Origin: Candidatus Rifleibacterium amylolyticum
GTDB taxonomy: Bacteria > Muiribacteriota > Ozemobacteria > Ozemobacterales > Ozemobacteraceae
DNA: 64,000 bases
Assembly (NCBI GenBank): GCA_009917695.1
Contig: JAACJG010000002.1
Span: 62,001 to 126,000 of the forward strand
Direction of reading: 5' to 3'
Of this stretch, positions 8,792 to 17,900 are shown piece by piece (position 1 is the first letter of the stretch; every line of letters begins with the position of its first letter). The notes below the pieces were generated by a model. That model saw only the letters and a list, made by a program, of their open reading frames with translations, was not told the DNA's origin and did not search any database. Both the position numbers and the translations under genes were made by a program.

Positions 8792-10024
8792 ATGAATGTA
8801 ACGACTTCCAGTTCCACGGGTTTGGATAAACTCAAAGCGGTGTTCTTCCTGGGCCTGAGCTGTAATCTGACTACCTTCACCGGATGTGCCATCACCTGGA
8901 TTGTAATGGCAAAAAACGGTTGGGTAAGCGGGATATGGCAGACTGCGCTCACGGTTCTCGCGTTCATTCCAGTATTCATGGCCGATGCCATCGACAATTA
9001 CGTTCTTGGCCGCATCCGACTCGAACACGAAAAAGGCTGGGACGACGTGCAAATCTCGGTGCATGGCCGCCAGAAAGTCGCCCGCTATTACCAGTTTTTC
9101 CGCTTTCTCTCGATCATTCCTGCCTATCTTCTGGCAGCAACCATGATCGTCAGTTTTTCCGAGCAGCCGCAAACCGCACAAAATCTCAAACTCGCCTTTC
9201 TGTTTGCTTTTGCCGTCCAATTTTATCGCAGTTACTGGCTGCTGAAACGACATATCGCAACGCGCCTGCCCTCTTTTGGCGGGCGCCGCCTGACCGGCCG
9301 CACCCTGATAATCGCCAGTATCTTCACTCTCTGGTTCATTTATTTCTGGAACCTGCCAGCGCAGCCCTTCAGCCTGAGCCAGATCGTCGGCTCCGGCCTG
9401 CTTTACTTCTTTATTTCCGCTATGCTGCATCCGCTGCCGACGAGATATTCACTGACCCGGCCCGGACGACCTATCGCCCGCGCTAATTTTTTCAAGGTTG
9501 AAGTCATCAACAGCGAACAACTCGATTCTCTACCTGGAGCGGCAGAAATCAACGACAACCTGCTGCAACCTTTTACAGCAGCCAGTTTTCGACATCTCGC
9601 CAACATCAGAATGCCACTGATCGAGTTACCACTTTTTCAGTGCTGGGGGCAGGCACATCTTGCCGAAGACGAAAAAACCCTTCTGCTTCTGCTTGCCTGC
9701 GAACCGCACAAGGGAATTCACCGCTGCCTGATCTCTCAAATTGCCGGTCAATACATTATTACCACTGACTTTGGCGCGCAACAGGCAAAATTTCCAGGTT
9801 CAATCAGCTATCAGCTGACCGATCGCAAAACCTCCGGCGAAGAAATTCTTCGCCAGCACCAGAACCGTATCACCGCTACAGCAGACAGCTTGAGTAACCA
9901 GCCCTGGCAGCATCTTGAAGCGATCATAAGGTCTGTAATCGCTTTTCTCGAATCTGAAAACAGCAGAACCCGGACAGCTGACATCTCAGACGGCATCATT
10001 ACCAACGAGGAGGCGGTAAGATGA
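8792..10024 (+). CDS. Multi-pass membrane protein of unknown function
   Basis: I do not recognise a family. The first ~220 of 410 residues hold about five or six hydrophobic segments (roughly 17-40, 48-65, 105-125, 140-155, 173-193, 203-220). The remaining ~180 residues look soluble and cytoplasmic. A conserved-looking acidic/aromatic stretch (MADAIDNYVLGR) follows the second segment. The ATG at 8792 has GGGAG only one base away, so the exact start is uncertain. It ends in a 4-base overlap (ATGA) with the HD-GYP gene, which makes co-expression with the c-di-GMP hydrolase very likely. It could be a membrane partner or sensor for that protein (inference). Confidence 0.75.
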   Translation: MNVTTSSSTGLDKLKAVFFLGLSCNLTTFTGCAITWIVMAKNGWVSGIWQTALTVLAFIPVFMADAIDNYVLGRIRLEHEKGWDDVQISVHGRQKVARYYQFFRFLSIIPAYLLAATMIVSFSEQPQTAQNLKLAFLFAFAVQFYRSYWLLKRHIATRLPSFGGRRLTGRTLIIASIFTLWFIYFWNLPAQPFSLSQIVGSGLLYFFISAMLHPLPTRYSLTRPGRPIARANFFKVEVINSEQLDSLPGAAEINDNLLQPFTAASFRHLANIRMPLIELPLFQCWGQAHLAEDEKTLLLLLACEPHKGIHRCLISQIAGQYIITTDFGAQQAKFPGSISYQLTDRKTSGEEILRQHQNRITATADSLSNQPWQHLEAIIRSVIAFLESENSRTRTADISDGIITNEEAVR

Positions 10025-12354
10025 GCCAGGACAAAGGAAAAGTTAATATATCGCGGCGGCCCGTGCTTAAACTGCGACTGTTTGTATTTCAGATCGTTGT
10101 ATTGACTGCAATATGCCTGATGATGAGCACCAGCGAGCTGAATCGCTGGCGAAAGCTGAGCGAAACTCATATCAACAGCAAAGGCGTCAGCCTGGTGCGT
10201 ACAATAGAACCTCACGTGATGAGGCTTATCGAAGAAAATAATCTTAGCGGGCTCAAAGTTCTCGCGCAATCACTGACTTCTTCAACAATTCCTCACAACG
10301 ATGTAATTTCCGTACAGATACTTGATGGCAGCCTGCAAAAACTTGCCGAATCGTCCAACGAAGCGCCGATGACCCGTGGTGGCCTGACACATCTGCCTGC
10401 GACTGTTGTGGTGGCGAATCCGATTTTCGACGCCAGAACCGACCAGCCGCGCGGCACTCTGCGCATGGTATTTTCCAACCGCTATTTCGAAGAAAAAAGC
10501 CAGGAAGTCGTTAACAGCACGGTGGTCTATTACATCATCGGCCTGTTACTGGCGCTTCTGTCAACCTGGCTGTTGTCGCGCATGGTGCAGACTCCGGTCG
10601 ATCTGCTGGCAGAAGCTGCCATCAGAATGTCAGAGGGCGAAGGCGACGTGCGTATCGAAATCGATGCCGACAACGAAATTGGCGTGCTCGTCGAGTCATT
10701 CAATCAGATGAGCACCCGTATCAATCAGCATCTCACCGAGCTTCGCCATAAAAATCTCAATCTCGAGCACAAAGTCTACGAGCTCTCGACACTACAGCAC
10801 ATCGGACGTTCACTCAGCAGTATCCTCGACCAGGAAATGGTTTACGAAACCATCGTTGACAACGTCATCAACGTGCTCAGCGGCGTAAAGCGCTGTTCGT
10901 TCCTGCTGATAGACGAAAAAAACAACGAATTCATCTTCAGAGTGGCCAAGGGCCTCGATCCAGAAATCATACCCGAAGGTGGCCGAATACCGATCGAAGG
11001 CGGCATTGCCGCCAAGGTTTGCCATACCGGCGAAGCTGTTCTGCTCAACGACATTGACGAAGATGACGATACCAGACTGCTCGAAGAGAGCAAAGTCGTG
11101 CGCAGTTCTATCTGCTCTCCGGTAAAGATTTCCGGCAAGGTTATCGGGGTCCTGTCACTGAGCAACCGCATATCAGGTATTCCCTTCAACGAGACCGATC
11201 TTCGTCTGGTTGAGGGCGTCTCGGCTGAAGCGGCGCTGGCGATCAAAAATGCCCGCCTCTGGCAGGATCTCAAACGCAAGGTGCTTGAACTGAACACCCT
11301 GCATGAAGTAGGCAAAAACCTCAGCCTGGTGCTTGACATCGGAAAACTGCTCGAACTGGTTCTCGATCTGACTGCCAATGTGCTTGGCGGCGTCAAAACA
11401 AGTTCGGTAATTCTTTATGACAATGAACTCGACTGCCTGCAGGTTATGCTCTACAAGGGCGAGCGCACCATTGCGTCCATGCAACCGATCAAACCGGGCG
11501 AAGGTATCGCCGGCAAGGTATTCAAGCGCGGCGAGCCAATCATCATCAACGATTTTCACAAACATGGCGAAGGCGAGACCGAGAGCGGCCGAAGCTCAAT
11601 CTGTGTACCCCTCAAGGTCAAGGAAAAAACTATCGGCGTACTGTCGGTATCCGACAAAAAGTCGGGCGAACCCTTTGACCAGAGTGATCTCGACATGCTG
11701 GTCACGCTGGCGTCGCAAATCTCGATTTCTCTGTATAACGCACAGCTCTACGAAGATCTCGAAGCCAGCTATCTCTCGGCGGTTCGCGCTCTGGCCAACT
11801 CTATCGATGCCAAAGACGCATATACCCGCGGTCACAGCGAACGCGTTGCCCGCTATTCCATGGAAATAGGCCGGGCCATGGGCCTCACGCCACTTGAAAT
11901 CAAAAACCTGCATATCGGCGCACTGTTGCACGATATCGGCAAAATCGGTATTTCCGAAGCCATTATCAACAAAGATTCGCGCCTGACCGACGAAGAATAT
12001 CAGGAAATCAAGACCCACCCGGCGCGGGGCGCTTCGATTATCGAACCGGCAAAATTCCTGCGCGAAAAGGTTCCACTGATTAAATACCATCACGAAAGAT
12101 TCGACGGAAAAGGTTACCCCGATGGACTCAAGGGCGACAACATCCCCCTGATGGCACGAATTATCTGCGCTGCCGACTCGTTCGATGCCATGACCAGCAA
12201 ACGCGCCTATCGTGACGTAATGCCACTCGAAGAAGCGCGCAAAGAATTACTCAGATGCAGCGGATCACAGTTTGATCCCCGCATCGTCAGCGCATTTCTC
12301 GAAGTGCTGGCGGACGAGAAAAAAGTCGAAGCAATAGCCAACCTCGGAAAATAA
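10021..12354 (+). CDS. HAMP-GAF-GAF-HD-GYP c-di-GMP phosphodiesterase
   Basis: Membrane-anchored signalling enzyme expected to hydrolyse cyclic di-GMP. Transmembrane segments lie at about 17-36 and 167-187 and enclose a periplasmic sensor region. A HAMP linker (187-240), two GAF domains (about 265-410 and 435-575) and a C-terminal HD-GYP domain (about 585-770) follow. The catalytic set looks complete: HSERVARYS, HDIGK at 637-641, a THP motif and HHERFDGKGYP at 690-700. Translation is coupled on both sides (4-base overlap upstream, 1-base downstream with recJ). The sensed ligands are unknown. Confidence 0.93.
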   Translation: MSQDKGKVNISRRPVLKLRLFVFQIVVLTAICLMMSTSELNRWRKLSETHINSKGVSLVRTIEPHVMRLIEENNLSGLKVLAQSLTSSTIPHNDVISVQILDGSLQKLAESSNEAPMTRGGLTHLPATVVVANPIFDARTDQPRGTLRMVFSNRYFEEKSQEVVNSTVVYYIIGLLLALLSTWLLSRMVQTPVDLLAEAAIRMSEGEGDVRIEIDADNEIGVLVESFNQMSTRINQHLTELRHKNLNLEHKVYELSTLQHIGRSLSSILDQEMVYETIVDNVINVLSGVKRCSFLLIDEKNNEFIFRVAKGLDPEIIPEGGRIPIEGGIAAKVCHTGEAVLLNDIDEDDDTRLLEESKVVRSSICSPVKISGKVIGVLSLSNRISGIPFNETDLRLVEGVSAEAALAIKNARLWQDLKRKVLELNTLHEVGKNLSLVLDIGKLLELVLDLTANVLGGVKTSSVILYDNELDCLQVMLYKGERTIASMQPIKPGEGIAGKVFKRGEPIIINDFHKHGEGETESGRSSICVPLKVKEKTIGVLSVSDKKSGEPFDQSDLDMLVTLASQISISLYNAQLYEDLEASYLSAVRALANSIDAKDAYTRGHSERVARYSMEIGRAMGLTPLEIKNLHIGALLHDIGKIGISEAIINKDSRLTDEEYQEIKTHPARGASIIEPAKFLREKVPLIKYHHERFDGKGYPDGLKGDNIPLMARIICAADSFDAMTSKRAYRDVMPLEEARKELLRCSGSQFDPRIVSAFLEVLADEKKVEAIANLGK

Positions 12355-14435
12355 TGGAAAAAGTCTGGAAAGTCAGAGAGTTTGATGCCGCGCAGCTCGA
12401 AAAGCTGCGCTCGACCGGCTTTCCGGAAATATTGCTGAAAATTCTGATAAATCGCGGAATCTGCGACGTTGCCAGTATCGAGCGTTATTTCACCCCACGC
12501 AGCCGTTATCTTTTTTCGCCTTTTGTCATCGATGGCGTGTGCACTGCGGTAGACCGCATATTCAAGGCGGTCGAAAACGAAGAGAGCGTCAGAATATATG
12601 GTGACCGCGATGTCGATGGCATTACTTCAACCGTAATAATGACAGAGACCATGCGCAGCTTTCACAAACTCGTCGATTACACGGTGCCGGTAATTGAAGA
12701 CGGCTATGGCCTCAACCCCGACTACATAGATGTTGCAGCACGAGATGGCATCAAGCTGATAGTAACTGTTGACTGCGGCATCAGCAATTTGAACGAAGTC
12801 GAATATGCCCGCAGCAAAGGCATAGATGTGATCATTACCGATCACCATGAACCGCCGAGCGAACTGCCCGAGGCCATTGCCATTGTCGATCCCAAGCTGC
12901 ACGATTCCTGCTGTCCGCAAAAGAACATCGCAGGAGTTGGCGTGGCATTTAAACTTGCCATGGCCCTTGAAATGGCGAGATGCAATCGCCTCAGCAAGCC
13001 TCTTGTCGCCTTTGACCTCAGCGACCATGATATTGCAGCCGTTCGCTTTGCGCCGCGCGAAGGCTTTCAACCACTGCGCAACATCGACCGCACAAGCCTG
13101 GCAGGCTGTGTACCAGTTTTTTACAGTGAGGAAGAGCGCCGCACCATCGGCGAGCTTATGCCGGAAATACTTTCCTGCACCAGCTCAGATCCCGCTCTCA
13201 AGCCGGTTTTCGTTGACAAAGTCATCGCCGCCTGTATTCCCGATGAGGCGACATTAAGCAAGGCAGAAATCAAAAAAAGCCTGAATCTCGAAGAAATCGA
13301 GGGTGGCCGCGCACTGCTGCTGATTTATCTCAAATGCATCGAAGCCAAACTTCCTGCGGTAAAAGCACTGTGGCACCGTTGTCTCGACATTTTGACCATC
13401 GGCACCATTGCCGACATGGTGCCATTGCACGGTGAGAACCGCACCTTTGCCCAGATGGGGCTCAAATTTGTCGGAAAGAGCCGTCGCATGGGCTTGAACA
13501 GTCTGTTTAACGCTCTCGGCTGGAAAAACCGCCAGGTCACAGAACGTGACATCAGCTTCAGCATAGCACCTATTCTCAACTCATCCGGCAGACTGCGAAC
13601 AGCCGAACTGGCAATAGAACTGCTGTCAACCAGCTTCGCGCCCAAGGCCGACGAACTGGCAAAACAGTTGTTCGAGCTCAATAACGAGCGCAAACGTCTG
13701 GGTGAAGATTGCTACAATACGGTCAAAGGCTACCTTATCGAGCAGAACGACCTCGAAAACGACCGCATTCTGCTGGTTGTGGCTCCGATCAAGAACCAGG
13801 GCGTAACCGGCATTGTGGCCACCCGACTGATGCTCGATTATTGCCGCCCCGTAATTGTGCTGCTCGAAGACCAGGGCAAATATCTGGGCTCAGCCAGAAG
13901 TTTCAAAGATATCAACATCATCGAAGCGCTCAACCACTGCTCCCAGCACCTTGAGAAGTATGGCGGTCATATTGGTGCAGCCGGCCTGACCATGCCGGTT
14001 GGCAATGAACATTCTTTCAGAGCCTGTCTGCGCGAGTATGCCAACGCCAACATTCTGCAATCTGACCTGCAGCCGGAATGGCTGATCGATTCAGAACTTC
14101 CGATAGACATGATCGACGAGCAGTTTCTCAAGGATATTCTCAATTTTGCCCCGTTCGGAATCGACAATCCGGCACCGGTATTCATGGCTGAAGCTGCCGT
14201 ATTTCAAGAAATCCGCAAGGTTGGCGAAGGTAAAAACCATCTTCGCTTCAAGTTTCGCCGCCAGAATGGGCGAAGTATTTTCGGCATTGGATTCAATCTC
14301 GGCGATATAATGGCTCCAGATGTGTTGCGCGATGGCACCTGCGATCTGGTGTTCCATGTCGAACCCAACGATTACAACGGCGTCAGATCAGCTCAGCTGA
14401 TGGTGCTCGACTGCCGGATAAGAGGTTTCAAGTAA
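12354..14435 (+). CDS. recJ: Single-stranded-DNA-specific exonuclease RecJ
   Basis: 5'-3' single-strand exonuclease of recombination and mismatch repair. DHH-family motifs are present: YGDRDVDG at 82-89 (family norm GDYDVDG; both Asp kept, Tyr replaced by Arg), TVDCGIS at 138-144, TDHH at 162-165, GVGVAFK, and a C-terminal DHHA1-type GGHIGAAG. At 693 residues it is longer than E. coli RecJ (577). The extra length is mainly an insertion at about 205-335 between GVAFKLA and the IGTIADMVPL motif. The start overlaps the HD-GYP stop by one base. Confidence 0.92.
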   Translation: MEKVWKVREFDAAQLEKLRSTGFPEILLKILINRGICDVASIERYFTPRSRYLFSPFVIDGVCTAVDRIFKAVENEESVRIYGDRDVDGITSTVIMTETMRSFHKLVDYTVPVIEDGYGLNPDYIDVAARDGIKLIVTVDCGISNLNEVEYARSKGIDVIITDHHEPPSELPEAIAIVDPKLHDSCCPQKNIAGVGVAFKLAMALEMARCNRLSKPLVAFDLSDHDIAAVRFAPREGFQPLRNIDRTSLAGCVPVFYSEEERRTIGELMPEILSCTSSDPALKPVFVDKVIAACIPDEATLSKAEIKKSLNLEEIEGGRALLLIYLKCIEAKLPAVKALWHRCLDILTIGTIADMVPLHGENRTFAQMGLKFVGKSRRMGLNSLFNALGWKNRQVTERDISFSIAPILNSSGRLRTAELAIELLSTSFAPKADELAKQLFELNNERKRLGEDCYNTVKGYLIEQNDLENDRILLVVAPIKNQGVTGIVATRLMLDYCRPVIVLLEDQGKYLGSARSFKDINIIEALNHCSQHLEKYGGHIGAAGLTMPVGNEHSFRACLREYANANILQSDLQPEWLIDSELPIDMIDEQFLKDILNFAPFGIDNPAPVFMAEAAVFQEIRKVGEGKNHLRFKFRRQNGRSIFGIGFNLGDIMAPDVLRDGTCDLVFHVEPNDYNGVRSAQLMVLDCRIRGFK

Positions 14436-14449
14436 TGGCCGGAGGAAAA

Positions 14450-14758
14450 ATGGATATTCTCGATCGCCCGCCTCTTGACAGGTATGATTTTTCGCGCATG
14501 GCCAACATGTGGGAAAAACTGGTGCTCGAAATTGTCGCCGACATGATCGAACGGCGCGAAATGTGTGACTGTCAGGACTGCGTTCTCGACACTTCCGCAC
14601 TGGCACTTAACAGTCTGCCGACACGCTACTGGATTCTCGGCAGCTACGATGCTTTTTGCCCACCGGAAAAGTTCACGGAAGATTCGATGAACGTTCGACT
14701 CGCTCAGGAAGCCGTAATGCGAGCTTATCAGCTGGTTTCACAAAATCCGCACCACTGA
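14450..14758 (+). CDS. ComFB-family small protein (possible c-di-nucleotide receptor)
   Basis: Short protein with the ComFB signature: MCDCQDCVLDTSALALNSLP followed by TRYW. In this family a C-x-C-x2-C cluster precedes D-x-A-LALN-LP-xY. ComFB proteins have been reported as cyclic-di-nucleotide receptors in cyanobacteria and others. The ATG at 14450 is preferred over the one at 14435 because GGAGG (14441-14445) precedes it; this gives 102 residues. It is the fourth gene of the operon with the HD-GYP phosphodiesterase, a setting that fits a c-di-GMP link (inference). It may bind a metal through its cysteines. Confidence 0.8.
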   Translation: MDILDRPPLDRYDFSRMANMWEKLVLEIVADMIERREMCDCQDCVLDTSALALNSLPTRYWILGSYDAFCPPEKFTEDSMNVRLAQEAVMRAYQLVSQNPHH

Positions 14759-14940
14759 TAATTATTTTGTCATAATCGCCAATATTATGTAAATCAGCAT
14801 AAGATTTTCCTGAATGATTGTGCGATGTCTGCCGATACTCTGTCTGAATGAGGCTTAAAAATTTACAAGACAAATTCAGACCGTTCTGATAACCTGATGG
14901 GTTAAAGGAACCACTCAGCAAGAAATTCTCGGAGGTCTCT

Positions 14941-17900
14941 ATGCAGTGTCCCGGATGTGGATTCGAAAACGAAAAAGATAACAAATTCTGCAATATGTGC
15001 GGAATGGGGTTGCCGGGTAGCGGCGACGCCATGGATAATCCCGCCGAAAGAGAACCTCTCGATCTCGACCTCTCGCTTGACCTTACCGATTCATCGGATC
15101 AGGCTGACTCAGCGATGTCTTTTGATCTTGACAGCAGCGAAACCGGAGGCCTCGACCTCTCGTCCGATTTTGCCGGCAGCCTTGATAAAACTGCTGAAAT
15201 GGATCTGAACCTCGGCAGTTCGGGCGAAGACACTGGTCTCGACAACGATTTCTCGCTCGATCTCGACAGCAAGACAGAGCAGACAGACGACCTGAATATT
15301 GATCTGTCTGGCGCAGAGTCCAATATGGATTTCAGCCTCGATCTCGGAAACGCCGAATCTGATGCCACTGCCCCGACTAACGATCTTGATCTCACCGCCG
15401 ACAGCCTGAATGAATCTCAGGATCTGAGCCTCAGCCTGGATGACGATGAAGACCCTTTTGCCGCGCCAAGCGGAGCCGAAATATCTCTTGAACAACCCTC
15501 TTCTGACGACTTCGACCTTACCCCGGCCGAAGAGCCGGCAACTCTTGATATAGGAACTCCGACAACATCTGAATTCGAACTTGAAGTCGACGAAAGTCCC
15601 GATACCCTGCAGATTGACGCACAGACCGCAGCTGTCGAAACCGAAAGTTTCGATTTTGGCGATCTTGACAGTGGCGTTGAATCTGAATCGGTAAACATTG
15701 AAGAAACCTCGGATGACGGCTTCGGTGATCTTATTGTCGAAACAGATTCCGGCCCGGCCGCCGATACGTTTGACGTTACCGAACCAGAGGCTGACAGCGA
15801 AGACGTCAGCTTTGACATTACCACTGAAAATGCTGAGGAATTCAACATCGATGTTGGCGACGACCTCGGCGTTACCGCGGTTGAAACTACTGAAGTCAGC
15901 CTTGATGACGAAGGCGACGACTTTCTTGATGGACTGGTTATCAGTAATGAACCGGCCCCTCCCGCCAAACCAGCCGCACAGGCCATGCCTGCCAAAAAGA
16001 CGGCTCCCGCTGCTCCAGCTAAACCGCCGGCAAAACAGCAACCTGAGCCCGTAATCGAAGAAACCGATAACGATGATGATCTCAGTAATCTGATTCTCGG
16101 AATCGAAGGCAAAGCTGCTCCGGCCAAGGCCAAAGCCTTAGAAGAGGAGCCGGTTTTCACCGAATCCGAACCAGAAACAGAAGAACTTGCCATAAGCGAA
16201 ACAGCTGACAGCGAAGACGATTTCGATATGTCGACAATAGCCGCCCTTGGCGGAACCGCACACCCGACAGTTGCATCAGAACACTCAGACAGCGAAAACA
16301 TACATGAGCCGGCTGTTCTCGAAGAAGCTCCCCCGCTTTCTCCGCTTGAACAGTTATCTGAACTCAGGCAGCTGCTTGCCGACGGCAATGACCCGGATGA
16401 GCGTTATTCTCTGGCTCTTCGCATGCGCGACCTCGGACTCAACGAGTCAGCCGGAGATTTCATAAAACTTCTGAACGACGACCTCAAAGATATCAGAGAA
16501 ATCGCAGCCGGATTTCTTGGCGATATCGCTGCCGTAGAAGCAGTCAGGCCGCTGGTTCAGTGCCTGAGCACCGATCATGCCCAGCTCAAGTTTATCGCCG
16601 CCAGAGCGCTTGGCCGCATCGGCCAGGAAGAAGCGGTTGTGCCGCTGATTAAATTACTCGAAGAAGACAATGAAGATCTGCGTTACGTCGCGCTTGAAGC
16701 CCTGGGCAAAATTGGTGCCGGTTCGGCTCTCAAGGCGGTAAGCGCATTTCTCAAGAGCCGCAACAACGACCTTCGTTACATAGCCTGCGAAGCTATCGGC
16801 AGCATTGCCGATCCGAAGTCGGTAACGGTCGTGTTGCCGATGCTTAAAGACCCCGAGTTCGAGGTTCGCCTCAAGGCAATCGAAGCTCTTGGCCGTATCG
16901 GTTCGACAGCTGCATGTGATCAACTGCTGGTAGTGCTCAGCGAAGAAAACGAGCGCATCCGCATGGCGACAATACAGGCCCTTGGCCAGATTCGCAACGC
17001 CAATGCCGTAGACCCGCTCGTCGATATCTTCCAGGTCAGCAACCCGCAGATAAAGGAAAAAATCGTCTGGGCACTCGGCGAAATCGGCGATGCACGCGCC
17101 GTCGAGCCATTGCTCAAACTTTCCAACAGTTTTAACACCAGACTCACACTTCTTGCACTTGAAGCCTTTGCCAGTATCAAATCTGCAAAAGCCAGTCGTT
17201 ACGTTCTTTCGATTCTCGAAAAAGACGATCCGATGCTGACCCTGAAAGCCATTCAGGCTCTCGGCGAAATCGGCGAAAAGGCAACCGCCGGTAACCTGGT
17301 AAAATATCTCGAAGCCAGCGAAAGCGAGCATAAAATCGCGGCCGCCAGAGCCATCGGCAAAATCGGCAACCCGATCGCCATCGAACCGCTGGTGCTTCGA
17401 CTGACCGACTCCGAACGCGATGTAAGACTGGCCGCCATCGAAGCTCTTGGCTGTATCAAAGGCGCCAAGGCAATTGAACCACTTATCCGCTCTCTCAGCG
17501 AACTTGATACTCAGATTATTGAAAAAGCGGAATGGGCGATCTGCGAAATGGGCGAAATGGCGGTTGACCAGATTACCCGAGCAATCGAAAGCGAAGAGAA
17601 TCATGCGACTCTGGTTTCGCTGGTTCGCGTGCTCGGCAAAATCGGCAGCATCAGAGCCATTTTCCCGCTGCTGAAGGTTCTTGACAGCACTGATGACAAG
17701 AAGCTCAGCCTAGTTATCGCCGACAGCCTGCTGGCAATCGACGAATTTCTGACAACTTCGAACCCGATCTCGGTCATTCTCAAAGAAGGCTACGCCTGGT
17801 CGCAGTTCTCGATCGCCCAGGCCCTGAGCACACTACAGGACGACCGTGCCTTCGCTCTACTCATCAAAATTGCCAGAGAAACCCTTACGGATAAAGACAT

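Noticed and set aside
14759-14940. Riboswitch, for example c-di-GMP type, before the HEAT gene
   Set aside because: The GGGTTAAAGGAACC stretch is superficially suggestive, but no conserved core or pairing pattern of a known class could be matched.
15109-16388. Long antisense frames (310 and 323 codons) in the HEAT-protein gene
   Set aside because: They are the reverse of the acidic low-complexity region; the Ser-rich and Phe/Arg/Gly-rich composition is an artefact of that.
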